A DNA stretch of 29,694 nt, taken from positions 1-29,694 of IMG/VR virus record IMGVR_UViG_3300042868_001588; one strand, written 5' to 3'. The notes under the pieces are model-generated. The model had not been told where the DNA came from and did no database searches. It was given only the letters and a program-made list of their open reading frames with translations. Of this stretch, positions 1-6,283 are shown in pieces. The DNA is from a virus. Position numbers and translations under genes: made by a program. The stretch's first letter is position 1; every line of letters starts with the position of its first letter.

Positions 1-313
1 AGCCTATATTATTTTTGAAAAGAATGTAGTTATTCCTTTGCGCGAAATGGTAGAAGAAGTCTTTACAGAATTGCTTTTAATCTGCAAACAAAAAGCGGAA
101 TTTACTATTAAGAATTTCCAAATAATTAATGAAACTATTGTAGAAGTAGAAGGCGACGCTAGTAAAACACAAGACGCGCTTAATGCAATGAGTCCACTAG
201 TCGCGACAAAGGTACTTAACACAATGACAACTAACGAAGTTCGCGCCCTTGCAAGTTTAGCACCTATAGAAGGTGGCGACGTAGTACCAAGTTCAACACC
301 AACAACTATTTAA
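1..313 (+). CDS. Portal protein, C-terminal part (cut by window edge)
   Basis: The reading frame is open to the left edge (base 1 is the third base of a codon) and ends at 311-313. The visible protein starts AYIIFEKNVVIPLREMVEEV and runs about 103 residues. It reads as the C-terminal clip/stem helix region of a phage portal, the 12-subunit ring through which DNA enters the capsid. The N-terminal 326 residues of a portal lie at the right end of the window (28717-29694) and stop just before this point, so the two pieces are inferred to be one gene of roughly 430-440 codons. Joining the ends directly would break the frame, so some bases are missing between them. A TTG at 38 could serve as a start for a short ORF, but the open upstream frame argues against it. 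Confidence 0.8.
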   Translation, partial: AYIIFEKNVVIPLREMVEEVFTELLLICKQKAEFTIKNFQIINETIVEVEGDASKTQDALNAMSPLVATKVLNTMTTNEVRALASLAPIEGGDVVPSSTPTTI

Positions 314-314
314 T

Positions 315-872
315 ATGCTATACTTTATAACAGAAACATATTTAAAGACGAACACGCCTATTACGGCAAACGTAGACGTAACAGACGTAACGCCGTACAT
401 TAAAACGCAAGCGGATTTAAGAGTACAACCGATTCTAGGTAGTGTCTTTTATAACTACTTACTAGACGCGTACAATACGCAAACTTTAAACCCAGACGAA
501 GAAACGCTAGTAGGTTTTATTCAACCCGTAGTAGCGTGGCGTTCTGCAGAAGACGCAGTTTTCGGACTATCTTACCAGCTTAAAAACAAAGGTCTTCAAA
601 CTCAAAACGGCGACTTTTCAAATAGTGTAAGTCGTACAGAAGTAGTTTTTGGAATGGAACACTTCGCACAAAAGGCGTCTTTCTTTGAAGCTAGATTAAT
701 TAAATACCTACTAGCTAATAAAAACTTATTTCCAGAGTTCACTAGTCAAGAAAACCGCGACACGGATTTACGCCCACAAATAGAAATGTGCGATTGTGTA
801 GGAACTTGTTACGGACGTTGTGGTCAGCGCTACAATGACAACGGATATAATAACGCTATAATGGTATTTTAA
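315..872 (+). CDS. Head-tail connector / head completion protein (DUF6712-like)
   Basis: A 185-residue protein one base after the portal stop. The N-terminal half has the pattern of small all-helical adaptor proteins that dock under the portal (I see a TPYIKTQADLRVQPILGSVFYNYLL stretch around residues 26-50 in pieces: polar helix, then I-L-G-x-x-F-Y). It resembles the DUF6712 family common in Bacteroidota phages; I make this assignment from memory of the pattern. The C-terminus is odd: four cysteines (159, 161, 165, 169) lie within eleven residues, which looks metal-binding or disulfide-forming and is not usual for a connector. The stop overlaps the holin start by one base (TAATG), so translation is probably coupled. 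Confidence 0.6.
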   Translation: MLYFITETYLKTNTPITANVDVTDVTPYIKTQADLRVQPILGSVFYNYLLDAYNTQTLNPDEETLVGFIQPVVAWRSAEDAVFGLSYQLKNKGLQTQNGDFSNSVSRTEVVFGMEHFAQKASFFEARLIKYLLANKNLFPEFTSQENRDTDLRPQIEMCDCVGTCYGRCGQRYNDNGYNNAIMVF

Positions 873-1297
873 TGAAGTCTAAGCTATCTATTTTTCTATT
901 GTCGGCGTTCGCTATTCTTTCGCCTATTAAGCCGCTTATTTTAGTTGCTGTTTTAGCTATTATTTTGGACACGTGTTTTGGTATCTGGCGTAGCGTTAAA
1001 AAGTCTGGCTGGTCTTCTATTCGTTCTAGACGTTTAAGCCACACCATAAGTAAGTCTTTGCTTTATTCGGGCGCTATTGTGTTCATTTTCTTAATGGAAA
1101 AGTACGTAGTTGCCGACATTCTAGGTCATTTTATTGCTATTGACTTAGTATTAACTAAAGCCTTTACGTTCTTTTGTGTCATTACAGAAGTGAAAAGCAT
1201 TAACGAAAGCTACTTTAGTGTAACTGGCGTAAATGTTTGGGACAAGTTTATAAATTTTGTTAAACGATCTAAAGAAAATTTCGACGAACTAAGATGA
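872..1297 (+). CDS. Holin (phage holin family 4-like)
   Basis: A 141-residue membrane protein with hydrophobic segments at about residues 5-35, 60-80 and 84-105. It carries the holin-4 style sequence LDTCFGIWRS followed by a basic, polar loop (KKSGWSSIRSRR). Holins oligomerise in the inner membrane and set lysis time by making lesions that release or activate the endolysin. The context supports this: its start overlaps the connector gene and its end overlaps the amidase gene by four bases (ATGA), and a spanin candidate follows. The basic C-terminal tail (KRSKENFDELR) is probably cytoplasmic. I am fairly sure it is the holin; the exact family is from pattern memory. Confidence 0.75.
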   Translation: MKSKLSIFLLSAFAILSPIKPLILVAVLAIILDTCFGIWRSVKKSGWSSIRSRRLSHTISKSLLYSGAIVFIFLMEKYVVADILGHFIAIDLVLTKAFTFFCVITEVKSINESYFSVTGVNVWDKFINFVKRSKENFDELR

Positions 1298-1944
1298 AAA
1301 AACTAGACATTCAAGCTATTAAACAAGTACGTTTAAAAGACAATCAGTATTTTGCTGAAAGTTCACCTAAGACGCAGATTTATTTACACCACACGGCGGG
1401 AAATGGAAATGCAGAAGGGGTTAGTAGATACTGGAATGGTAACGACAGCAGAATAGCTACGGCTTTTATCATTGGTGAAAACGGAACTATAGTACAATGT
1501 TTTTCGTCTAAGCATTGGGCGTGGCATTTAGGAATAGACCAAGAAGACTTTGCACGTAATGGCGCTAAGTATTCAAACCTAAATAAACTATCTGTAGGTA
1601 TTGAAGTCTGCAACTGGGGTTACCTTAAAAAGAAAGGCGACAAGTTCTACAACTATGCTGGTGGTGTAGTTAATCCGTCTTACGTTACCGAACTAGAAAC
1701 ACCTTACAAAGGTTATAAGTATTGGTATAAATACAGCGACGCACAAATAGAGTCTTTACGTCAATTAGTTGAATACCTTTGCGAAACCTACGACATTCCT
1801 AAAGACTACAGAAGCGAAATCTGGGCTATTGACAAAGAAGCATTCAAAGGGACTAAAGGAATTTTTACACACAATTCCGTTAGAAAAGATAAGTCGGACA
1901 TGTACCCAGACCCCCGCGTTATTAAAATGCTCGAAAACCTATAA
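1294..1944 (+). CDS. Endolysin: N-acetylmuramoyl-L-alanine amidase (Amidase_2 type)
   Basis: A 216-residue protein with the zinc amidase fold of the T7 lysozyme/PGRP type, which cuts the bond between N-acetylmuramic acid and L-alanine in peptidoglycan. Visible motifs: YLHHTAG (His32, His33; first zinc ligand), AWHLG around residue 75, SVGIEVCNWG around residue 100, and a C-terminal THNSVRKDKSDMYPD with the second His and an Asp in the place where T7 lysozyme has Cys. There is no signal peptide or cell-wall binding domain, so export depends on the upstream holin. It overlaps the holin gene by four bases and is followed three bases later by the spanin candidate. Confidence 0.93.
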   Translation: MKKLDIQAIKQVRLKDNQYFAESSPKTQIYLHHTAGNGNAEGVSRYWNGNDSRIATAFIIGENGTIVQCFSSKHWAWHLGIDQEDFARNGAKYSNLNKLSVGIEVCNWGYLKKKGDKFYNYAGGVVNPSYVTELETPYKGYKYWYKYSDAQIESLRQLVEYLCETYDIPKDYRSEIWAIDKEAFKGTKGIFTHNSVRKDKSDMYPDPRVIKMLENL

Positions 1945-1947
1945 CAG

Positions 1948-2400
1948 ATGAAAGTTTCGATAATTATTCTGTCGCTAATTTCTACTATATTTGCGACAAG
2001 TTGCAACGTGAACTATCATTTACGCAAGGCAATTAAAAAAGGCTATAGCTGCGACGTGGATAGCGACACAATTACCATTTCATCTATTGACTCGATTCCG
2101 TACGTTTTAAGAGACTCTATTTTCTGGGAAAAGGTAATAGTCCAAAAAGATACAATAGTTCGTTATAAGCGTTCCTACGTGCCTAAAACGCGGTTTGAGA
2201 CTAAGATTGAATATAAATACAAAACAAAAGTCCTAAAATCGGACGTTGAAAAGATAAAATATAAAAATAAATACATAACAAAGACGAAAATTAACTGGCT
2301 TTTTGTTATAATTGCATTCGTTATAGGATTCCTTACGAGGTTATCTTTTAGCGAAACCTTTAGAAGTAGGTTAAAACTTCTACCTAAACTTTTCAAATGA
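1948..2400 (+). CDS. Candidate unimolecular spanin (lipoprotein with C-terminal TM)
   Basis: A 150-residue protein with a lipoprotein-type signal peptide (MKVSIIILSLISTIFATSC, acylated Cys19) and a second hydrophobic segment near the C-terminus (about residues 115-131, INWLFVIIAFVIGFLTRL) followed by a basic tail. An outer-membrane lipid anchor at one end and an inner-membrane span at the other is the topology of a u-spanin, as in phage T1 gp11, which fuses the two membranes in the last lysis step. The middle (residues 55-110) is rich in alternating polar/aliphatic residues (KDTIVRYKRSYV, TKIEYKYKTKV) and predicts extended strands. It sits directly after holin and endolysin. No homolog search could be done; topology and position are the evidence. 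Confidence 0.7.
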   Translation: MKVSIIILSLISTIFATSCNVNYHLRKAIKKGYSCDVDSDTITISSIDSIPYVLRDSIFWEKVIVQKDTIVRYKRSYVPKTRFETKIEYKYKTKVLKSDVEKIKYKNKYITKTKINWLFVIIAFVIGFLTRLSFSETFRSRLKLLPKLFK

Positions 2401-3491
2401 ATAAAAACAAAGGCGGGCGTCCAGTAGTAAGCAAAGGCGTTCCACGTGTGCGATTAAGTCCGCAAGAATTCGACCTAATTAAGCAATATCGGGCTATTAA
2501 GGACAAGTCTAACGAAATGGGACTTAACGAAAACGATGTTAAGCACGGCTGGATAAAAACAAAAGACGCTAGTTTATTCTTTGCTAACCCAAGTTTTAAC
2601 GCTGGTAAAGAACTTGACCTAGACTTTCATAAGCTACTAGAAAACGCGCCTAAAATAAACACGGAAAAAGTAAAGAAAAAAGAGTATAGCGGTGAATTTG
2701 ACAAGTTAGTATTTACAGATGTTCATATAGGTATGGACGCTAGCGACAAAGGTCGTAGTTTATACCCGTCTGAATGGAACGAAGACATACTATTTACGCG
2801 TTTGTCTAAAATGATAGACTACACACTAGCTAAACAGAACAGCAACGTACTTTATATATTAGATTTAGGCGACTATTTAGACGGCTTTAACGGACAAACT
2901 ACACGTGGCGGTCATTCGTTACCACAAAACATGAGTAACCAAAAAGCGTTTGACGTTGGTTTTCTATTTAAGACTTTATTAATTACCCAGCTTTCGCCGT
3001 TCTACGACAAAATCTACGTTAGAAATATTTGTAACGACAATCACAGCGGGGACTTTTCCTACTTTGTTAACCAGTTCTTTAAAACGTATGTCGAACGGGA
3101 TTTAAAAAACGTCTTAGTAACTAACCAGACTTTGTTTATTGATCATGAAATAATAGGAAATAAATGTTTTGTAACGACACACGGAAAAGATACGCATAAC
3201 ATGAAGTTCGGTTTTAAACCTAAGATTGACCCTAACCAAATCAATAGAATACTAGGGTATCTAAACACAAACCAACTATTAAACAAAGGCTACGAAATTA
3301 TTTTCGAAAAAGGTGATAGTCATTTATACTTATTCGATTCGTCTAGTAGTGACGTGTTTAAGTATTACAATTACCCAGCATTTAGCCCGTCTTCTAACTG
3401 GGTGGCTATGAATTACCAGCTAGGTAAAAGCGGATTTATACATTTTAACTACGATTTAGAACAAAAGAGTATAAACGAATTCTTTTTTTAG
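2397..3491 (+). CDS. Calcineurin-like metallophosphoesterase
   Basis: A 364-residue protein. From about residue 103 it shows the ordered metal-binding motifs of the calcineurin-like phosphoesterase fold: FTDVHIG (Asp108, His110), LGDYLDG (Asp159), NDNH near residue 209, THGKD near residue 260 and GDSHLY near residue 305. These bind two metal ions and hydrolyse phosphomono- or diesters; the substrate is not predictable. The N-terminal 100 residues start with a basic GGRPVVSKG stretch and may bind nucleic acid. The gene overlaps the spanin candidate by four bases (ATGA), so it is the last gene of the portal-lysis transcript and ends just before a terminator. Its place after a lysis cassette is unusual. 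Confidence 0.85.
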   Translation: MNKNKGGRPVVSKGVPRVRLSPQEFDLIKQYRAIKDKSNEMGLNENDVKHGWIKTKDASLFFANPSFNAGKELDLDFHKLLENAPKINTEKVKKKEYSGEFDKLVFTDVHIGMDASDKGRSLYPSEWNEDILFTRLSKMIDYTLAKQNSNVLYILDLGDYLDGFNGQTTRGGHSLPQNMSNQKAFDVGFLFKTLLITQLSPFYDKIYVRNICNDNHSGDFSYFVNQFFKTYVERDLKNVLVTNQTLFIDHEIIGNKCFVTTHGKDTHNMKFGFKPKIDPNQINRILGYLNTNQLLNKGYEIIFEKGDSHLYLFDSSSSDVFKYYNYPAFSPSSNWVAMNYQLGKSGFIHFNYDLEQKSINEFFF

Positions 3492-3528
3492 TGTATATTT
3501 GAACTTTCATAATAGGTTTTAAAGAATT

Positions 3529-3562
3529 AGGGTTAGCAGTTGAAAGCGTTAACCCTTTTTTT
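3529..3562 (+). terminator. Intrinsic terminator after the portal-lysis operon
   Basis: AGGGTTA (3529-3535) pairs with TAACCCT (3550-3556), a 7-bp stem with a 14-base loop, followed by seven T. It lies 38 bases after the phosphoesterase stop and separates the late transcript from the early region. Confidence 0.85.
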
Positions 3563-3636
3563 ATGTCCTAAAATCCCAGTAAAATAAAGGAAATCAAAAA
3601 TAAATGTAAAAAACTTTAAAAAAAATGTTTAAAAAG

Positions 3637-3667
3637 TTTGGTAGTTCGGATTTAGTATTTATATTTG
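3637..3667 (+). promoter_or_regulatory. Bacteroidota-type early promoter
   Basis: TTTG at 3637-3640 and TATATTTG at 3660-3667 are separated by 19 bases, matching the Bacteroidota -33/-7 consensus (TTTG and TAnnTTTG). Transcription should start about five bases after 3667 and drive the string of small genes from 3706. The sequence from 3563 to 3636 is A-rich and holds no gene. Confidence 0.85.
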
Positions 3668-3675
3668 CATATAAT
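3658..3675. promoter_or_regulatory. Candidate operator palindrome on the first early promoter
   Basis: TTTATAT (3658-3664), four bases, then ATATAAT (3669-3675): a 6-bp perfect inverted repeat that covers the -7 element. The same half-sites with the same 4-base spacing occur at the second early promoter (9633-9650). A protein bound here would block polymerase. The candidate binder in this window is the small HTH-like protein at 11915-12115; this link is inference. Confidence 0.45.
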
Positions 3676-3705
3676 TAATTCACAAACACACAAAAAAAAC
3701 AAGTT

Positions 3706-3873
3706 ATGAAAACGAAAAAAGAAATGAACGAAATTATTTTAAAAGAGTTAAACGACTTATGGAATGAGTACGAACAATTTAACGAAGTATTAGGCGCAGA
3801 CCACGAAGCTACGCAAAGAGCTGCGACACGTTGGGCGTCAATTAATGAACTAGTAATAAAATTAGGACTATGA
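3706..3873 (+). CDS. Small helical early protein, unknown function
   Basis: A 55-residue charged protein (starts MKTKKEMNEIILKELNDLW), probably two helices: about residues 4-27 and 34-53. It is the first gene behind the early promoter at 3637-3667, so it is likely expressed immediately after infection. The start is preceded by AAGTTATG and its stop overlaps the next start by four bases (ATGA). I do not recognise a family. Length, coding-like codon use and tight coupling support it being real. Confidence 0.65.
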   Translation: MKTKKEMNEIILKELNDLWNEYEQFNEVLGADHEATQRAATRWASINELVIKLGL

Positions 3874-4067
3874 AAAATATAAACTTACAAGAATCATTTG
3901 GCGACATCTGCGCGGGTGTAGTTATTTTAATCGTAATTAGTTTGGCTGTAATTAGACCTTATGGCGCTGAAAACACGAACGAAGTAAAACAAGAAGTAAC
4001 AGAAAAAGCCGTTAAGCAAAGCAAAGTTTTAGAAAAGTACGGCGAATTAATAACTAAAAACTGGTAA
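3870..4067 (+). CDS. Small single-span membrane protein
   Basis: A 65-residue protein with one hydrophobic segment at about residues 14-30 (CAGVVILIVISLAVIRP) followed by a charged helical tail (NTNEVKQEVTEKAVKQSKVLEKYG). The tail would lie on one side of the inner membrane and could form a coiled coil. Early position suggests a host-interaction role, such as altering the membrane or excluding other phages, but nothing in the sequence shows which. It overlaps the preceding gene by four bases. Confidence 0.65.
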   Translation: MKNINLQESFGDICAGVVILIVISLAVIRPYGAENTNEVKQEVTEKAVKQSKVLEKYGELITKNW

Positions 4068-4069
4068 CA

Positions 4070-4432
4070 ATGTTTGATATTTTAGAATGTGAACTAGACG
4101 TATATACGTTAAATTTATCCTATAGCTATAATGAATTTATTTACGACGTTGTATGTGAATTTGATTGGTTAGACAAAGAATATAACGGGTCTATGTTAGA
4201 CTTTAGTTTAAAACCAATTAAAGGAACGTATTTTAGTGGCGAAGTAGGTAACGACGAAGAAGGCGAAATAGAAATAACGCCAGCTTATTCTGAATGGCTT
4301 TTAGAAATGGTAAGAGAATACAGAAAAAAACACATTTATTTTATGTGCGAAGAAGAAGAAAACGAACTAAGAAAATTAGATTTAAATTTAGAAGACGACA
4401 ACCCTCAAAACTGGCACTACTATGGTATTTAG
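4070..4432 (+). CDS. Acidic early protein, unknown function
   Basis: A 120-residue protein, strongly acidic, with an N-terminal strand-like region (residues 1-60) and a C-terminal helical, Glu-rich part (MCEEEENELRKLDLNLEDDN, residues 92-111). Aromatic residues are common in the first half (YTLNLSYSYNEFIYDV). The acidity could mean DNA mimicry or binding to a basic host protein, as with several phage anti-restriction proteins, but this is only a possibility. It lies two bases after the preceding gene and overlaps a short ORF at its 3' end by 11 bases. Confidence 0.65.
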   Translation: MFDILECELDVYTLNLSYSYNEFIYDVVCEFDWLDKEYNGSMLDFSLKPIKGTYFSGEVGNDEEGEIEITPAYSEWLLEMVREYRKKHIYFMCEEEENELRKLDLNLEDDNPQNWHYYGI

Positions 4433-4550
4433 ACTACAACGTATGGTAAGGTTCTGGACGACCAAAACCACCCATGAACACGTAAGAGGTTCTTTTAACG
4501 AAGAACTTTATAAAAGAATTTGTGAAATTAAATTTACTCAGAACTTATGA
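4422..4550 (+). CDS. Short basic protein, unknown
   Basis: A 42-residue ORF (starts MVFRLQRMVRFWTTK) that fills the gap between its neighbours. It overlaps the upstream gene by 11 bases and the downstream start by four (ATGA). It is basic and aromatic and has no recognisable motif. The close packing on both sides is the main argument that it is translated. Confidence 0.5.
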   Translation: MVFRLQRMVRFWTTKTTHEHVRGSFNEELYKRICEIKFTQNL

Positions 4551-4813
4551 CATCAAAAGAAAAAGCGAAAGAATTAGTAGATAAAATGTTATATTGTTAT
4601 CAAGGTCATATTGATGAATATATAGCCAAACAATGTGCATTAATTGCAGTTAATGAAATTCAAAACGTTATTGCTTTCCAAAAAACAACTTTAAGTATTA
4701 CAGCATATAGAACAATCGAAGATTTTAATCATGATATTCGTTATAATGAGTATTTAAGACGTGAAATAATATTTTATTTTGATTTTGTTAAAGAAGAAAT
4801 AGAAAAGTTATGA
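4547..4813 (+). CDS. Small helical phage protein, paralog of the gene at 11063
   Basis: An 88-residue protein of a type that recurs in Bacteroidota phages: TSKEKAKELVDKM at the start, AKQCALIAVNEI in the middle (residues 27-38) and KEEIEKL at the end. The protein at 11063-11344 has the same three blocks, so the two are paralogs. Function is unknown. Codon use differs from most of the genome (GAT, AAT and ATT rather than GAC, AAC and ATA), which suggests more recent arrival. It overlaps both neighbours by four bases. Confidence 0.7.
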   Translation: MTSKEKAKELVDKMLYCYQGHIDEYIAKQCALIAVNEIQNVIAFQKTTLSITAYRTIEDFNHDIRYNEYLRREIIFYFDFVKEEIEKL

Positions 4814-4956
4814 AATATAAACTAGTATACTACAGCGGTTCGAATGTTATTCACAGCTGGACGTTTGACAACAAAGCGTTGTGTAATTGGAAAAAGAAAG
4901 AACTAAGGTCAAGGGGGCTTTGTTTATTAGGTAATTTTAGAATTGAAAAAGCATGA
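4810..4956 (+). CDS. Small basic protein, unknown
   Basis: A 48-residue ORF (starts MKYKLVYYSGSNVIHSWTF) with a strand-like first half and a basic second half (NWKKKELRSRG). It overlaps the upstream stop and the downstream start by four bases each. No family recognised. The ATGA couplings on both sides support translation. Confidence 0.55.
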   Translation: MKYKLVYYSGSNVIHSWTFDNKALCNWKKKELRSRGLCLLGNFRIEKA

Positions 4957-5135
4957 ACGAAAATAAATATTTTTTAATTGAATGTGAATGGAAATTATAT
5001 GAATGCGCTTATGAATTGTGTAAAATTTTTAAAAAACAAGGCTGGTTTTATAGTGTAAACATTACAAAAAACGCAGAAGAATTTGAAGTAAAAGAAGTAA
5101 GTAAAGAAGAATTTTACAATAACATACATTTTTAA
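4953..5135 (+). CDS. Small protein, unknown
   Basis: A 60-residue protein (MNENKYFLIECEWKLYECAYEL...), rich in aromatic and charged residues, with a predicted strand-helix-strand-helix pattern. It has two Cys (11, 18, with a third at 23) on what may be one helix, but no clear metal motif. It overlaps the preceding gene by four bases and is followed one base after its stop by the DnaA-like gene. Lower GC than its downstream neighbour. Confidence 0.6.
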   Translation: MNENKYFLIECEWKLYECAYELCKIFKKQGWFYSVNITKNAEEFEVKEVSKEEFYNNIHF

Positions 5136-5136
5136 G

Positions 5137-5538
5137 ATGAACGACAAAATAATAGAAGTAATCCGTGTTTTTATTGATCGCGACGGATTAAACACACCAA
5201 ACAGAAAGCGCCAACAGATTTACAAAAAGGCGTATTTACAGCACAAGCTAAAGGAATGCGGACTAACTTACAAAGCTATAGCTGAAATGTTCAATATGAC
5301 GCACGCCAGCGCTATTCATAACATTAAGACGCACCATATACTAGTACAATACCACAAAAACGAATACGAAGCATATATATACGAATATCTAGAGGCTTTA
5401 GACGGCTATAAAGTAGAACCAAAAACACGGAATTTAATAGAAGACATTAACAATTGTGCTAATTTATACCAGTTAAATAGAGTTAAACGCTGGATTCGGG
5501 AAAAAAAATATGAAATAGATGCAACTTTAATAGAGTAA
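5137..5538 (+). CDS. DnaA domain IV-like HTH protein
   Basis: A 133-residue protein. Residues 43-68 (LTYKAIAEMFNMTHASAIHNI) match the helix-turn-helix of the DNA-binding C-terminal domain of DnaA, including the H/A-S-A-x-x-H signature of the recognition helix (DnaA has DHSTVxHA). There is no AAA+ ATPase domain, so it cannot act as a full DnaA. It may bind DnaA-box-like sequences at a phage origin or act as a transcription factor. It is the last gene before a structured gene-free stretch and the replication genes, which supports a role in replication start. The C-terminal half (residues 70-133) is helical and charged and not recognised. Confidence 0.6.
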   Translation: MNDKIIEVIRVFIDRDGLNTPNRKRQQIYKKAYLQHKLKECGLTYKAIAEMFNMTHASAIHNIKTHHILVQYHKNEYEAYIYEYLEALDGYKVEPKTRNLIEDINNCANLYQLNRVKRWIREKKYEIDATLIE

Positions 5539-5544
5539 TTACGT

Positions 5545-5552
5545 TATATTTG
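5545..5552 (+). promoter_or_regulatory. -7 promoter element (TATATTTG) for the structured RNA
   Basis: A perfect TAnnTTTG match seven bases after the preceding stop. No TTG is found at the right distance upstream (the sequence there reads GCAACTTTAA), so the -33 part is weak. A start about five bases downstream falls at 5557, the first base of the first hairpin of the RNA described next. The weak -33 leaves room for help from an activator. Confidence 0.5.
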
Positions 5553-5556
5553 TACA

Positions 5557-5648
5557 TGCGTTCATCCGACATTATAAACGCAAAGGTATTATTTAGCCAT
5601 TTTAATGAACAAGAGGTCGGATGCTTGGGATTTAAAGTGGCTTTTTTT
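5557..5648 (+). ncRNA. Candidate structured small RNA or leader with kissing loops
   Basis: The stretch 5539-5668 has no gene. Hairpin 1: TGCGTT (5557-5562) pairs with AACGCA (5577-5582), 6 bp, 14-base loop. Hairpin 2: AGCCATTTTAA (5595-5605) pairs with TTAAAGTGGCT (5632-5642), 11 bp with one G-U, 26-base loop, then a run of seven T. CATCCGAC in loop 1 (5563-5570) is the exact complement of GTCGGATG in loop 2 (5616-5623), giving an 8-bp loop-loop contact. A competing pairing GTTCAT (5560-5565) with ATGAAC (5605-5610) would open both stems. A -7 element sits just upstream. I know no named family with this arrangement. It may be a stand-alone RNA of about 92 nt or a leader controlling the replisome gene at 5669. 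Confidence 0.55.
5595..5648 (+). terminator. Terminator-like hairpin ending the small RNA
   Basis: The 11-bp stem of hairpin 2 is closed by AGCC/GGCT and is followed directly by T5642-T5648. The 26-base loop is long for an intrinsic terminator, so it may work as an attenuator whose fold depends on the loop-loop contact with hairpin 1. It lies 21 bases before the ATG of the replisome organizer. Confidence 0.5.
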
Positions 5649-5668
5649 ATGCTGAAAAATTAAATACA

Positions 5669-6283
5669 ATGAGTAAAGAACTTCCATTCTTTAAGTTTAA
5701 CGCCACCGAGTGGATAACTGGTAATATAAGTTACGAATCATTTGAACTTCAAGGCGCATTTATTAGCGTATGTGCTGAATACTGGAATCGTAATAACCAG
5801 ATGACAATAGAAGAAGCAAAGCTGCGTTTACGTAATGCCGAAATAGTTGATTTATTAATAGCAAAAGGATATTTAAAAACGAAAAAAAATAATTTAGTTA
5901 TTAGATTTTTAGATTTAGAGAAACAAGAAATAACAGCTAAACGTTTGAAACTCAGTGAATCTGGACGCAAGGGTGGCTTAAGCAAGGCTAAAGCGTCGCT
6001 AAAGCAAGGCTCTAGCATTATAGATAAAGATAAAGAAGAAGATACTATAATAGTTCGCAAACAAAAGTTTGGCGATAAATTAAAACCTTTTTTAGAATCT
6101 TATGAAAAGCAAATGATTAGGGAATTTTTTGACTATTGGACTGAACACGGCGACAAAGACAAGAAAATGCGATACGAAAAACAGACTTCGTTTAACATTG
6201 AATTACGCTTAAAGACATGGCTTAAAAATAAAATCGAAAGAAATAAACCTAAATTTAATTTACCCACTACAATTATAGACTAA
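5669..6283 (+). CDS. Replisome organizer / primosome-type replication protein
   Basis: A 204-residue protein. The first 90 residues (ELPFFKFNATEWITGNISYESFELQGAFISVCAEYW) have the winged-helix pattern of phage replication initiator N-terminal domains (DUF1376 / phage_rep_org_N type). A GRKGGLSKAKAS linker follows, and the C-terminus has FFDYWTEHGDKDKKMRYEKQ...RLKTWLKNK, a block shared by many phage replication proteins. Such proteins bind the origin and load the helicase. The next gene, overlapping by one base, is the helicase, so this pair acts like lambda O/P or DnaA/DnaB. The 130-base structured leader suggests RNA-level control of its expression. Confidence 0.75.
   Translation: MSKELPFFKFNATEWITGNISYESFELQGAFISVCAEYWNRNNQMTIEEAKLRLRNAEIVDLLIAKGYLKTKKNNLVIRFLDLEKQEITAKRLKLSESGRKGGLSKAKASLKQGSSIIDKDKEEDTIIVRKQKFGDKLKPFLESYEKQMIREFFDYWTEHGDKDKKMRYEKQTSFNIELRLKTWLKNKIERNKPKFNLPTTIID

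Noticed and set aside
4-222. Minus-strand open frame opposite the portal C-terminus
   Set aside because: Lies wholly over a well-supported plus-strand gene and has no promoter or family resemblance.
3494-3501. TATATTTG right after the phosphoesterase stop, a possible promoter for a short RNA ending at the terminator 3529-3562
   Set aside because: No -33 element upstream, the product would be only about 55 bases, and the partial match CTTTCA/TGAAAG to the terminator loop starts before the expected transcript start. Probably chance in A/T-rich DNA.
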